Assembly (NCBI GenBank): GCA_016706595.1
Contig: JADJJH010000001.1
Span: 558,001-622,000 of the forward strand
Origin: Bacteroidota bacterium
GTDB taxonomy: Bacteria > Bacteroidota > Bacteroidia > Chitinophagales > Chitinophagaceae
Reading direction: 5' to 3'
Length of the DNA stretch: 64,000 bases
Part shown: piece after piece, positions 35,127 to 44,562 of the stretch
Position numbering within the stretch: position 1 is the first letter of the stretch
Layout: the number at the start of each line of letters is the position of its first letter
The notes under the pieces: model-generated
The model's database searches: none
What the model was told of the DNA's origin: nothing
What the model saw: the letters and a program-made list of their open reading frames with translations, nothing else
Position numbers and translations under genes: made by a program

Positions 35127-36425
35127 ATGAGAAAAATTTTATTATCAATTTTAATGCTAAGCGCAGGTATGTATGCACAAGCGCAAATCAGCATTACTAG
35201 TATTGCGAGTCCATACACGCAAGATTTTAATACCTTATCAAATGATACCACATTTGCCAATACGTTTGCCATTGGTTTAACCGGATGGGAAATATTTGAA
35301 AAAGGAACGAGTGCAGTGGTTGATCAGAAGTATAAAGTGAATAATGGTTCACGAACAGCGGGTGATACCTATAGTTATGGTGACTCATCGGATGCTGAAA
35401 GAGCAATAGGTACATTAGGGTCAGGAACCAACAAACCATCATTTGGCGTTGCGTTTCAAAATAATACCGGAAGTAGTATTACCGATGTAAACGTAAGTTA
35501 TAAAGGTGAGCATTGGCGTTCGGGTGATACTTGTACAACTTGTTTAGATTCATTGGTCTTTGAATATTCAACGAGTGCAACTAGTATTGGAGATTCAACC
35601 GCTACATGGAATGCGGTTTCATCATTGATGTTAAATACTGTGAATTTAACTGTAACATCAGCAGGTTTGTTGCCAGGTAATGCTACAATTAATTCAATTT
35701 TAAAATCGGGAACTATCTCTGTATTAATTCCTAACAGCGGTAAAATATTCTTTCGTTGGAGAGATATTAATAAATCATTAAGTGATGATGGATTAGCCAT
35801 TGATGATTTATCGGTAAGTTTTTCTGCTTCAGGAAATCCAAAACCATCTATTGTGAGTTTATCTCCTGCCGACGATGCTACCTTGGTAAGTCCAACAGTA
35901 AATAGTTTAACGCTTTCATTTGATCAAACTGTTGTAGTTGGAACTGGAAATATTACAGTAAGTAATTTAACCGATGTAACGCAACAAACCATTGCTTGTG
36001 GAACTACTACAATTGCTGGTGCAGTGGTAAGTATTCCGGGTGTTACTTTAGTAGCAGGTAAGCAATATGCGATTCAATTTGACAGTACATGTTACCAAAG
36101 TGCAAGCAGTGCGAATTCATACGGTATTTATGATAATACTTCATGGAATTTTTCAACTATGCCTAATTCAATCTTTAATTATACACAAAATAATTTAGCG
36201 CTCACTTGGTTCGCTAATAGTTATGCTGTGTTTCAATTAGAAAGTTCAAATAAAGTGAATGTGGTATTAAGTGATTTGAATGGTAAAGTGATTCGCAGTG
36301 AAGTTGTATCTGCTAAAGCCGGTGAAAATCGTATCAAAATTTCAATGGATGATCTTGCATCGGGTATGTATGTATTGCAGGTAAGCACGACCAATGCTCG
36401 TGGCATGATGAAGATTGTAAAATAA
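35127..36425 (+). CDS. T9SS-secreted protein with jelly-roll-like and Ig-like domains
   Basis: 432 residues with signal peptide ending AQAQ. Residues 20-230 carry a domain common in Bacteroidota surface proteins (DFNTLSNDTTF, SDAERAIGTLGSG, VSYKGEHWRSGD, FFRWRDIN). Residues 240-340 form an SbsA/Big-5 Ig-like domain (SLSPADDATLVSPTVNSL). The tail (about 350-432, NVVLSDLNGKVIRSE ... LASGMYVLQVSTTNARGMMKIVK) is a type A T9SS sorting domain. It follows the DUF5689 gene by 28 bp and ends the operon, with a hairpin terminator 20 bp after the stop. Confidence 0.87.
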   Translation: MRKILLSILMLSAGMYAQAQISITSIASPYTQDFNTLSNDTTFANTFAIGLTGWEIFEKGTSAVVDQKYKVNNGSRTAGDTYSYGDSSDAERAIGTLGSGTNKPSFGVAFQNNTGSSITDVNVSYKGEHWRSGDTCTTCLDSLVFEYSTSATSIGDSTATWNAVSSLMLNTVNLTVTSAGLLPGNATINSILKSGTISVLIPNSGKIFFRWRDINKSLSDDGLAIDDLSVSFSASGNPKPSIVSLSPADDATLVSPTVNSLTLSFDQTVVVGTGNITVSNLTDVTQQTIACGTTTIAGAVVSIPGVTLVAGKQYAIQFDSTCYQSASSANSYGIYDNTSWNFSTMPNSIFNYTQNNLALTWFANSYAVFQLESSNKVNVVLSDLNGKVIRSEVVSAKAGENRIKISMDDLASGMYVLQVSTTNARGMMKIVK

Positions 36426-36445
36426 TTAAAAGGAAGTTTCGTTTT

Positions 36446-36474
36446 AAAAGCCGTCTGTTTCAGGCGGTTTTTTT
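36446..36474 (+). terminator. Rho-independent terminator after the TonB-receptor operon
   Basis: GCCGTCTG (36450-36457) pairs with CAGGCGGT (36461-36468) through a three-base loop with G-U pairs, followed by a run of T. It lies about 20 bp after the T9SS gene stop. Confidence 0.8.
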
Positions 36475-36513
36475 ATCCCAAGTTATGCAATAGGCTTTAA
36501 CGAAGGCAAAGCA

Positions 36514-36560
36514 TAGGGCGTTAGTTGGGGTTACCCCGCCTGTCCCGTAATTCGGGGATT
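36514..36560. repeat. GC-rich hairpin pair in an AT-rich gap
   Basis: GGGGTTACCCC (36527-36537) is followed by CCCGTAATTCGGG (36544-36556). This GC-rich block differs sharply from its surroundings and resembles intergenic elements common in Bacteroidota. It is upstream of a kinase gene; no function assigned. Confidence 0.5.
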
Positions 36561-36663
36561 TAGGAATTGTATGAATTCTGTTTCAACGGAATTGAATTAC
36601 AATTCCTTAATCGTTTCGCATTTCTAATGCGAAATTTGGGTTTATATTTAGATTTTATTCATC

Positions 36664-37803
36664 GTGCTACGACAATTTATAACTTGGAAGTCTGTATTAG
36701 TGCTCATTGCGGTTGTTATTGCAGCGGTTTCATTATACTATGCCAATAATCTTACCAAGAAATTGGCGATTGAAGAGCGTAACAAAGTTATTTTTATTAG
36801 TGAGGCTTTAGAAAGCATTGGCAGAACTACCGAAAGTGATATCATACTTGCGACTTCTATCATAGAAAAAAACACAACAATTCCTTTAATTCAAACCGAT
36901 GAAAAGGATAGTATTCTCAATCATAATAACATAGATTCTACTGAAAATTCACCCGAAAAACTAGCAATAATTTTAGCGGAATTAAAAGCGTTGCATCCAC
37001 CGATTAAAATATCTATATCAAATAATGAAAAGCAAAATATTTATTATGGCGAGTCGCAATTGTTGAAAGAATTGCGCTATTTCCCATATGTATTGCTTTG
37101 TATTCTCTTTTTGTTTGTAATTATAGTTGTATCGTACATTAACTCAACCGGTAGATATATTCAAGATCGTGTTTGGGTTGGAATGAGTAAAGAAACTGCA
37201 CATCAGCTTGGCACACCACTCACCTCATTATTTGCATGGATAGAATATTTAAAAGAAACGCAAGTTGAAACTCGAGCGCTTGAAGAGATGGAAAAGGATA
37301 TTAATCGGCTTCAATTGATTGCCGATCGCTTTTCGAAAATAGGTAGTATACCTAGTTTGCATCCTGAAAATTTAATTACGCATTTACATGATATTGCCGG
37401 GTATATGCAAAAAAGAGCATCCCGAAATATTATAATAAAGGTCCACAGCGAGCAACCAGAGGTTATGGTTTTCATGTGTGGACCGTTATTTGATTGGGTG
37501 ATAGAAAATCTCTTACGCAATTCATTAGATGCAATGGATGGTAGAGGTATGATTGGCATTCAGGTTTATCAAACCTATAATCAAGTTATTATTGATGTTG
37601 CGGATACAGGAAAAGGGATAGCTTCCAATAATTTAAAAAAGGTTTTCAAACCAGGATTTTCAACCAAATTAAGAGGGTGGGGCCTAGGACTTTCTTTATC
37701 AAAAAGAATCATTGATGAGTATCATCATGGCGATTTATTTGTAAAAAAATCGGAGCCTGGGAAAGGAACTACTTTCAGAATTATTTTGAAAAAGCAAGTT
37801 TGA
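36664..37803 (+). CDS. Membrane sensor histidine kinase
   Basis: 379 residues, starting GTG at 36664 (a later start would lose the first transmembrane helix). Transmembrane helices at about 9-27 and 141-159 flank a periplasmic sensor of 110 residues. HisKA carries the phosphorylated His180 in ETAHQLGTPLTSL. The ATPase domain has NLLRNSLDAMDG, DTGKGI and GWGLGLSLSK. No HAMP or PAS domain and no adjacent response regulator, so the partner is elsewhere. The extracellular part shows no familiar ligand domain. Confidence 0.9.
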   Translation: MLRQFITWKSVLVLIAVVIAAVSLYYANNLTKKLAIEERNKVIFISEALESIGRTTESDIILATSIIEKNTTIPLIQTDEKDSILNHNNIDSTENSPEKLAIILAELKALHPPIKISISNNEKQNIYYGESQLLKELRYFPYVLLCILFLFVIIVVSYINSTGRYIQDRVWVGMSKETAHQLGTPLTSLFAWIEYLKETQVETRALEEMEKDINRLQLIADRFSKIGSIPSLHPENLITHLHDIAGYMQKRASRNIIIKVHSEQPEVMVFMCGPLFDWVIENLLRNSLDAMDGRGMIGIQVYQTYNQVIIDVADTGKGIASNNLKKVFKPGFSTKLRGWGLGLSLSKRIIDEYHHGDLFVKKSEPGKGTTFRIILKKQV

Positions 37804-37848
37804 GCTACATAAGTAGTAGGAGTTTTTAGAGATGCCTACAAATAATCT

Positions 37849-37878
37849 TTTGACAAGAAGTTATAATGTTTAAATTTG
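37849..37878 (+). promoter_or_regulatory. Promoter of tRNA-Leu
   Basis: TTTG (37849-37852) and TAAATTTG (37871-37878) are 18 bases apart, close to the Bacteroidota consensus. The mature tRNA begins 15 bases downstream. Confidence 0.6.
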
Positions 37879-37892
37879 CAACCATTCAATTA

Positions 37893-37975
37893 GCGGAGGT
37901 GGCGAAATGGCAGACGCACTACCTTGAGGTGGTAGCGCTCGAAAGGGCGTGGGAGTTCGAATCTCCTCTTCCGCA
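37893..37975 (+). tRNA. tRNA-Leu(GAG)
   Basis: 83 nt. Acceptor GCGGAGG pairs with CTTCCGC (one G-U), D stem GCG/CGC, anticodon stem CTACC/GGTAG with loop TTGAGGT giving GAG at 37926-37928 (reads CUC/CUU). The long variable arm CGCTCGAAAGGGCG is that of a class II leucine tRNA, and the T loop is TTCGAAT. CCA is not encoded (ACAA follows). Confidence 0.95.
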
Positions 37976-37976
37976 C

Positions 37977-38024
37977 AAAAATCAGAGTGAGAGCGAAAGC
38001 AATGTGTACTTACTCTGATTTTTT
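37977..38024 (+). terminator. Terminator after tRNA-Leu
   Basis: AAAATCAGAGT pairs perfectly with ACTCTGATTTT across a 23-base loop and ends in a T run. It begins two bases after the tRNA. Confidence 0.75.
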
Positions 38025-38304
38025 ATTGCTTAGAAATCGTTTGAGATTTTTAAACACATACTTCAAATAGCTGTTATTATTGACGGATATAAGAAAAGAT
38101 TTGTAATGCAATCATTTACGTTAATACCACAAGCGTCCGCTTGTGTTTCCTCACTTTCAGCGTCAGCTGATTTGATTTTTTTAATATGAGACTTATCTTT
38201 CAAATACAAATTAGCCTTTAAAAACCACTTCTAATGTTGTAGTTTTGGCAATTGAATTATCGCTATCAGTAATTCAATCTATATTTTAAAATTGTACAAT
38301 ACAC
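38025..38304. other. Gap with a palindrome, no gene
   Basis: Sequence between the tRNA terminator and the next CDS. It holds CACAAGCG-TC-CGCTTGTG (38128-38145), a perfect 8-bp inverted repeat that may be a small hairpin or protein site. Nothing else recognised. Confidence 0.5.
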
Positions 38305-38718
38305 ATGAAAAAAATTATCTTCCTTACCATACTCTTTCTTTTATTATTCGCTTCTGGTTATATCTATTGGTTTTATTACAATTCATTTAGCGATGGTTCA
38401 CGCGAAGGCTTATTAATAAAATGCTCGCGTAAAGGCAATATTTTTAAAACCTTCGAAGGTGAAATGGTTCAAGCTGGTTTACGTTCGGTACAAGGTGGTG
38501 TAATCAATACCAATAATTTTTACTTTTCGGTGATTGATGGGAAATTGGCTGATAGCTTAGATAAGGTTTCAAACAAAACAGTAAAAATTCATTATACCCA
38601 ATATCGAAAATCTTTGCCTTGGAGAGGAGAGAACTATAATGGAAAAAACCAAGAGAATGGGCAATATATTGTTGATCAAATTATTAAAGTATCTGAACCT
38701 ATGAATACAGGGTTTTAA
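38305..38718 (+). CDS. Conserved small membrane-anchored protein
   Basis: 137 residues with one N-terminal helix (about 2-23, IIFLTILFLLLFASGYIYWFYY). The mature part has SDGSREGLLIKCSRKGNIFKTFEGEMVQ, which fits a Bacteroidota family I recall being annotated as 6-phosphogluconate dehydrogenase. There is no nucleotide-binding or enzyme motif here, so that name should not be used. Beta-strand pattern suggests an OB-like fold outside the membrane. Function unknown. Confidence 0.7.
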   Translation: MKKIIFLTILFLLLFASGYIYWFYYNSFSDGSREGLLIKCSRKGNIFKTFEGEMVQAGLRSVQGGVINTNNFYFSVIDGKLADSLDKVSNKTVKIHYTQYRKSLPWRGENYNGKNQENGQYIVDQIIKVSEPMNTGF

Positions 38719-38840
38719 TAATGGTCATTTCTATTATCCTCTGATACTTCGTTACTCGGATTACGCAAAACCTTTATTTACAAAAGTAAACGCTTCCGAT
38801 AGCTATCGGAATTGCGTAATCCGAAAGTGTTGGATGTATT

Positions 38841-38922
38841 GCGGCAACGATTGGAGCGAAAAGCCCGGATACCGACGCTTCGGTCGGGAGAGGACTTGCA
38901 GCGAAAAGCGTGTGTGCCGCCC
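38841..38922. repeat. Structured intergenic repeat, divergent third copy
   Basis: 82 bp bounded by GCGGCA (38841-38846) and TGCCGC (38915-38920), with an inner hairpin ACCGA/TCGGT. The left arm CGATTGGAGCGAAAAGCCCG and right part GGACTTGCAGCGAAAAGC align loosely with copies 1 and 2. This GCGAAAAGC type is, from memory, common in Bacteroidota intergenic DNA. It sits between convergent genes. Confidence 0.7.
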
Positions 38923-38953
38923 AAATAATTATCAAAATAAAATTGGCATGGTG

Positions 38954-39661
38954 TTACTTCTTCACAAAAAGCCCAAATACCGCCGGTTTTTTATGAAATG
39001 ATAATTCTGTTGTTTTCCATCTTTTTATGGGTACACTTATAATTTTCTCATCGGCTGAAGTCAAATCTATTCCAATACAAAGCATGGTTTCGGGATGACA
39101 GCATTTGATAATTTCGGTTAGTAGCTGATGATTTCGATAAGGCGTTTCTATAAAAAACATGGCGCAACTAGTTTGCATACTTTCTTTTTCTAGCGCTTGA
39201 ATTTTTTGGGTTAAAAAGGGTTGCTTATTGGGTAAGTATCCATGAAATGTAAAATGTTGTCCGTTAAAACCCGAACCCATTAATGTAAGCAAGATGGAAT
39301 TCGGTCCTACATGCGGTTTTACGCTAGCGCCCATTTCATGAGCCAATGCAACTAATTCACTACCGGGATCAGCAACGCCCGGACAACCACTTTCACTCAT
39401 CATACCAATTTCATTTCCATCTAATAAAATCTTTTTGGCAAATTGCAAGCTCTCATTTTCGTGTTCATTCAATACATAAAAAGTAAGATCATCGATGATA
39501 ATTTCTCGATTCATCTTTTTCAAAAACCGTCGGGCACTTTTTAAATCTTCGACATACCAAATTTTAATCTCAGTTACCAAGGCTTTCATGTAATTGGGAA
39601 TTACATATATGCCATCTTCACATAATACATTGGGGATGAGATGAACAGTTCCGGTGGGCAT
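38954..39661 (-). CDS. Tetrapyrrole-methylase-fold SAM methyltransferase (RsmI-related)
   Basis: 235 residues from the Met at 39661 (MPTGTVHLIPNVL); a Met 13 codons upstream is less family-like. The SAM-binding motif is MMSESGCPGVADPGS, corresponding to the SDAGTP loop of RsmI, followed by GPNSILLTLMGSGF and FHGYLP. It is shorter than RsmI (about 280), and the altered loop suggests a separate Bacteroidota subgroup, so the rRNA target is uncertain. Stand-alone gene. Confidence 0.85.
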   Translation of the reverse strand: MPTGTVHLIPNVLCEDGIYVIPNYMKALVTEIKIWYVEDLKSARRFLKKMNREIIIDDLTFYVLNEHENESLQFAKKILLDGNEIGMMSESGCPGVADPGSELVALAHEMGASVKPHVGPNSILLTLMGSGFNGQHFTFHGYLPNKQPFLTQKIQALEKESMQTSCAMFFIETPYRNHQLLTEIIKCCHPETMLCIGIDLTSADEKIISVPIKRWKTTELSFHKKPAVFGLFVKK

Positions 39662-39764
39662 GATTTTGTATAATTTCTCAATGTTACAGAAACTCAACAC
39701 TATCTAATAAATTTTACCTATTTTATTTTAAGGTATTTTAAACATCTCGGTTTTAAAAAGTTTG

Positions 39765-39772
39765 TACATTTG
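39765..39772 (+). promoter_or_regulatory. -7 box for dxs
   Basis: TACATTTG matches TAnnTTTG, 17 bases before the dxs ATG. Confidence 0.55.
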
Positions 39773-39789
39773 GTCGTTAACTACAATAC

Positions 39790-41730
39790 ATGGAGATACA
39801 AGCCGGTCCACTTCTCAGTCAAATAGAATTTCCTTCCGATTTGAAAAAATTAAAAAAGGATCAACTACAGCAGGTTTGTAACGAACTTCGTCAATTTATT
39901 ATCGATTCGGTAAGTGTAAATGGTGGTCATTTTGGAGCCAGTTTAGGTGTAGTTGAACTTACCGTAGCTTTACATTATGTTTTTGATACGCCTAGTGATA
40001 ATTTGGTTTGGGATGTTGGTCACCAGGCTTACGGACATAAAATATTAACCGGCCGAAGAAAGGTTTTTCATACCAATCGTAAATATGGTGGCATTAGCGG
40101 ATTTCCGAAACGAAGTGAAAGTGAATATGATGCTTTTGGCGTTGGTCATTCATCTACTTCAATTTCGGCTGCCTTAGGTATGGCGATTGCTTCACAAATT
40201 TTAGGTGATTTTAAAAAACAGCATGTTGCCATTATTGGTGATGGTGCCATGACAGCCGGTTTACCTTTTGAAGCTCTACAACATGTGGGTTCTAGTAGAA
40301 CGGATATGTTGATTATTTTAAATGATAATAACATGAGTATTGATCCGAATGTAGGATCGCTTAAAGAGTATTTAACTGATATCACCACTTCTCACACTTA
40401 TAATAAAGTGCGAGATGATGTTTGGAATATGATTGGTAAACTACCCGGTGGAAGATTTCACCAAAAAATGGCATCAAAAATAGAAGCCGGAGTGAAAGGG
40501 GTAGTATCTAAAACTAGTAATTTATTTGAAGGTTTAGGATTGCGATATTTTGGTCAGGTTGATGGACATAATATTTTAAAGCTGGTTGAGACACTTAAAG
40601 ATTTAAAGGATATAAAAGGCCCTAAACTACTGCATATCAATACAATAAAAGGTAAGGGGTATGAATTAGCTGAGAAAGATCAAACGCTTTGGCATGCTCC
40701 GGGTTTATTTGATAAAGTAAGTGGAAAGATTAATAAAGTCACTTATGATAGTCCGCAGCCACCGAAATACCAAGATGTTTTTGGCAAATCGATAATTGAA
40801 CTAGCCAAAGCAAATCCTAAAATTATAGGTATTACACCGGCCATGCCTTCGGGCTGTTCGATGAAGTATATGATGGAGGAAATGCCTGATCGAGCTTTTG
40901 ATGTGGGCATCTGTGAGCAACATGCAGTTACATTGAGCGCAGGTATGGCTGTTGAAGGTATGAGGGTTTTTTGTAATATTTACTCTTCTTTCATGCAAAG
41001 AGCCTACGATCAAGTGATACATGATGTCGCCATTCAAAAATTGCCGGTCATTTTTTGTTTAGATAGGGCAGGTTTGGTAGGAGATGATGGTCCTACCCAT
41101 CATGGCGTGTATGACATTGCCTATATGCGATGTATTCCGGATATGATCATTGCGGCCCCCATGAACGAAAAAGAATTGAGAGATATGATGTATACCGCTC
41201 AACTCGATGAAAATAAATTACCCTTTGTCATTCGATATCCACGTGGTGAAGGCGTAATGCCGGACTGGCAAAGACCTTTTGAAAAAATGGAAATTGGTAA
41301 AGGAGTTAAAATTCAAGAAGGAAGTGAAATAGCGATTTTGTCATTGGGTCACCCAGGCAATTTTGTTGTGAAGGCTTGTCGCGAATTAGAAACTTTAGGT
41401 ATACGACCTGCTCACTATAATATGCGATTTGTAAAACCATTAGATGCTGAAATTATGCATGAAGTGGGTAAAAATTTTAAGCAGGTAATTACCATTGAAG
41501 ACGGAACCATAGTTGGTGGTTTTGGAAGTGCCTGTTTAGAATTTTTTGCTGAGCACGGGTATCAAGTGCAAGTAACGATGTTAGGTATTCCTGATCGATT
41601 GGTTGAACACGGCAAACCTAGTGAATTGCATCATGAATGCGGATATGATACACCAGGTGTGATTTCAACGGTACAATCGGTGCTTGCTTCGATGAGTGCT
41701 CAAAATCAACAAACTCAGCAAGTTTTTTAA
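39790..41730 (+). CDS. dxs: 1-deoxy-D-xylulose-5-phosphate synthase
   Basis: 646 residues, full length. It condenses pyruvate and glyceraldehyde 3-phosphate, with thiamine diphosphate, as the first MEP-pathway step to isoprenoids. The ThDP/Mg motif is GDGAMTAG...NDNNMSID. The active-site region has WDVGHQAYGHKILTGR. The transketolase-like centre contains CEQHAV and DRAGLVGDDGPTHHG, and a C-terminal IEDGTIVGGFGSA closes the third domain. Its stop is only 2 bases from the stop of the convergent hybrid kinase. Most other MEP genes are elsewhere. Confidence 0.97.
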   Translation: MEIQAGPLLSQIEFPSDLKKLKKDQLQQVCNELRQFIIDSVSVNGGHFGASLGVVELTVALHYVFDTPSDNLVWDVGHQAYGHKILTGRRKVFHTNRKYGGISGFPKRSESEYDAFGVGHSSTSISAALGMAIASQILGDFKKQHVAIIGDGAMTAGLPFEALQHVGSSRTDMLIILNDNNMSIDPNVGSLKEYLTDITTSHTYNKVRDDVWNMIGKLPGGRFHQKMASKIEAGVKGVVSKTSNLFEGLGLRYFGQVDGHNILKLVETLKDLKDIKGPKLLHINTIKGKGYELAEKDQTLWHAPGLFDKVSGKINKVTYDSPQPPKYQDVFGKSIIELAKANPKIIGITPAMPSGCSMKYMMEEMPDRAFDVGICEQHAVTLSAGMAVEGMRVFCNIYSSFMQRAYDQVIHDVAIQKLPVIFCLDRAGLVGDDGPTHHGVYDIAYMRCIPDMIIAAPMNEKELRDMMYTAQLDENKLPFVIRYPRGEGVMPDWQRPFEKMEIGKGVKIQEGSEIAILSLGHPGNFVVKACRELETLGIRPAHYNMRFVKPLDAEIMHEVGKNFKQVITIEDGTIVGGFGSACLEFFAEHGYQVQVTMLGIPDRLVEHGKPSELHHECGYDTPGVISTVQSVLASMSAQNQQTQQVF

Positions 41731-41732
41731 TG

Positions 41733-44036
41733 TTAATGTTGAAGATATTCTTTGATTTCTATTGCCGATTTTTCAAATACTACATCAAGTTGTTCTACTA
41801 ATAAAGGCAGTTCGTCAAGATTCTTTTTTTCAGTACTTAAATTTTCAATGGTTTCGGCAAAATCATAAGCTTGTATTGCGCCACATGATTTTAATTGCGG
41901 TTTCATGCTATGGGATATAATTCGTAGTTGCTCATAATCATTTTCTAGCAAGGCCGCTTTTAAAAGTTCAATACGTTGTGGTGTTTTTGTAAGAAACAAT
42001 TCAATAAATCGTTGCATTCTAACTTGATCACCTTCTGCATAATCAAGTAACATTGTAAAGTCTATAAATTCACCATCCGTAATAGTTTTAAGATTTTTCA
42101 TTGATGATTGCTTAGAAGATTGATGTACGGGTAATCCAAAAAGTGCATTATACACACTACCCATTAATTCAAACGATTTAAATGGTTTTGGAATAAAGCC
42201 ATTCATGCCGGCAGACTTACTCTTTTCGATTTCACTTTTAACCACTGAAGCAGTGAGGGCAATAACTGGTATCCTATTTTTTGAAGCAGGCAGCTCGTTT
42301 CGAATCATATGCATGGCTTCATAACCATCCATGATGGGCATCACTAAATCCATTAATACCACATCATAATGTTGCTTTTGTATCATCGATAACGCCATTT
42401 GTCCGTCAAATGCCTCATCTACTTCAATGTTTTGTAAATGTAGTTGTAGCGTTTCACGAGCAATGATTCGGTTATACTCATTATCATCTGCTATCAATAT
42501 TTTTATTCCTTTTAATTTTAGCAACATTTCGTTTGATAAATGTTGATCAATTACGGCAATTTGTTTGTTTTCGCTAATTTGATAAGGTAGTGTGAATGAA
42601 AAAACACTTCCTTTATTTTCATCACTTTGTACCTCAATACTACCACCTTGTAATTGAACAAGTTGTTTAGAGATACTTAATCCAAGTCCGGTACCGCCAT
42701 ACTTACGACTTGTTTCAGTGCTTGCTTGAACATAATCTTGAAAAAGTTTTTTCTGCTGTAATGCGTTCATGCCAATACCTGTATCTGCAATAGAAAAAAG
42801 CAAAGTAACCTGTTTCAATGCTACGTTTTTGACCTCATTAGTTTTAGCGTGAAAAATTTTAGCACTCAACTTCACACTTCCTTTTTCGGTAAATTTTATT
42901 GCATTACCTAGTAAGTTTAAAATTATTTGGGTAAGTCGGGTAGGGTCACCAATTAATACAGCCGGAATATTTGAATCGATTTCTACATGCAATGCCAAGC
43001 CTTTTTCTTCGGCTTTAAATTGCATAATTTCTTTTATGGTATGAACTACATTGTAGACTGAAAACTCAATATGTTCAATTTCAATTTTACCTGCTTCAAT
43101 TTTTGATAGATCAAGAATATCATTGATAATGACCAATAATGATTCTGAAGCATTTTGAATACTTTCAAGATATTTTAATTGATCGTTACGCGGACCTTTC
43201 TCAAGCAAAAGATGAGTCATGCCGGTGACTGCATTAATAGGTGTTCGTATTTCATGACTCATATTGGCCAGAAATTGCTGCATAAATTTTTCACTTCTTT
43301 CGGCTCGTTGTTTAGTGATGCTTAATTCTTCGTGCGTGATGGCATTTTGCATCGCAACCGTAATATATCCTAGCAGTAAACGAATTATTTTTTGATGATA
43401 TTCATTGAATGTATTTTGTTGGAAGCTGACTATACAAAGCGTACCCGAAACCACTTTATCATGAACAATGGGAAATACTAATGCAGATTTGGCGATTCTG
43501 CCATCAGGTAAAACCAATGGTTCAAAAACGTATCGAGCAAAATCATGTTCAGCGTCTGCCAAAAAAATTTCTCTATTATTCGCAAAACACCATCGTGCTA
43601 AGTTGTTATAATCTTTGATTTTTTCTTCCTCATTGAGTTGAAGAGAGGTGAAATTTTTCCAGGTATTTGAACTTGTATTTAAAACCCGAAGTTCAACAAC
43701 GGCTGCGTCCATCATTGAATTGAGCGTAGTGTATAATAATCTAAACGTTTCTTGTAAATTCAGTGATGAAGTAATGTTTTGTCCAAGTTCATTGACGATA
43801 TACAAATCATCTAGTGTTTTTTGAAGTTGTTGTTGAGAAGATTTTGTAGAAATGCTGTCTGTTTGTTCATCACTATTAGAAGTATTTTCAGGCATCATTA
43901 ACTGTATCTCAGTTTTGGCCGAGCCAATATTTTCATCTTGGATTGCACTTTGTTTTGGCTTTAAAATAGTTTTATAATAAATGTAGAAGCTAATTGCCCC
44001 TGCTATAAAAAATGAAAGAAATTGAACAAAATTCAT
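41733..44036 (-). CDS. Hybrid sensor histidine kinase with GAF, REC and HPt domains
   Basis: 767 residues. One N-terminal helix (about 5-24), a GAF domain (about 80-230), HisKA with His261 in SHEIRTPINAV, HATPase with NLLGNAIKF, DTGIGM and GTGLGLSISK, a receiver with phospho-acceptor Asp563 (LMDLVMPIMDG), and a C-terminal HPt with His709 in SHSMKPQLKSCGA. The complete phosphorelay is internal apart from an output regulator. A GAF sensor points to an intracellular signal. The gene converges on dxs with a 2-base gap. Confidence 0.93.
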   Translation of the reverse strand: MNFVQFLSFFIAGAISFYIYYKTILKPKQSAIQDENIGSAKTEIQLMMPENTSNSDEQTDSISTKSSQQQLQKTLDDLYIVNELGQNITSSLNLQETFRLLYTTLNSMMDAAVVELRVLNTSSNTWKNFTSLQLNEEEKIKDYNNLARWCFANNREIFLADAEHDFARYVFEPLVLPDGRIAKSALVFPIVHDKVVSGTLCIVSFQQNTFNEYHQKIIRLLLGYITVAMQNAITHEELSITKQRAERSEKFMQQFLANMSHEIRTPINAVTGMTHLLLEKGPRNDQLKYLESIQNASESLLVIINDILDLSKIEAGKIEIEHIEFSVYNVVHTIKEIMQFKAEEKGLALHVEIDSNIPAVLIGDPTRLTQIILNLLGNAIKFTEKGSVKLSAKIFHAKTNEVKNVALKQVTLLFSIADTGIGMNALQQKKLFQDYVQASTETSRKYGGTGLGLSISKQLVQLQGGSIEVQSDENKGSVFSFTLPYQISENKQIAVIDQHLSNEMLLKLKGIKILIADDNEYNRIIARETLQLHLQNIEVDEAFDGQMALSMIQKQHYDVVLMDLVMPIMDGYEAMHMIRNELPASKNRIPVIALTASVVKSEIEKSKSAGMNGFIPKPFKSFELMGSVYNALFGLPVHQSSKQSSMKNLKTITDGEFIDFTMLLDYAEGDQVRMQRFIELFLTKTPQRIELLKAALLENDYEQLRIISHSMKPQLKSCGAIQAYDFAETIENLSTEKKNLDELPLLVEQLDVVFEKSAIEIKEYLQH

Positions 44037-44562
44037 TGGGATAAAAGTAATTACAAAAACTTATACCAAAATACTTTATTAACTATTACAAATACTTATC
44101 ATTTGCTTGAAGTCAACTCCATGGCTTGATATGTGAACTAATAGCGTAATCATGTAATAACATGCTATGGATTAACAGGTTACTTAACTCATTTTTTTAC
44201 ATGATAACATGCTAAGTATGAGTATAATTAAACAGAGAAACTAACATGAGACAAAGATATTTTTCATTGGAATGATAATTTGTTAGTTTATTATTCTTAG
44301 ACATCAAGGTATAATTCACACAGCAGAAAAATTGAATTCAAAACGGGAAATTCATATCTGTTTTTTATTGTTTTATTTTAATGCTTAATAAATTGACAGT
44401 CTTTTTATTACAGCTTAGTAATATGCAACACAAAATCAACAAGTTATAAATTGTTGATTTCATGTGTACGACTCTATTTATGAGATGAGCTTTCTTCATA
44501 AAATTTATGTAAAGTAAAGTTAGCCGCTTATTAGAAATTATTTAGTCAAAATATTTATTACG
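44037..44562. other. 526-bp gap, AT-rich, no gene
   Basis: Very AT-rich; no structured repeat or terminator was seen. Two near-identical stretches, CATGTAATAACATGCTA (44151-44167) and CATGATAACATGCTA (44200-44214), may be a weak direct repeat or binding sites. Confidence 0.4.

Noticed and set aside
38305..38718. 6-phosphogluconate dehydrogenase
   Set aside because: A recalled database label for this small family; the protein has no dehydrogenase domain and one membrane helix.
44151..44214. Phage attachment site or direct repeat
   Set aside because: Two short AT-rich near-matches; no integrase or phage gene nearby.
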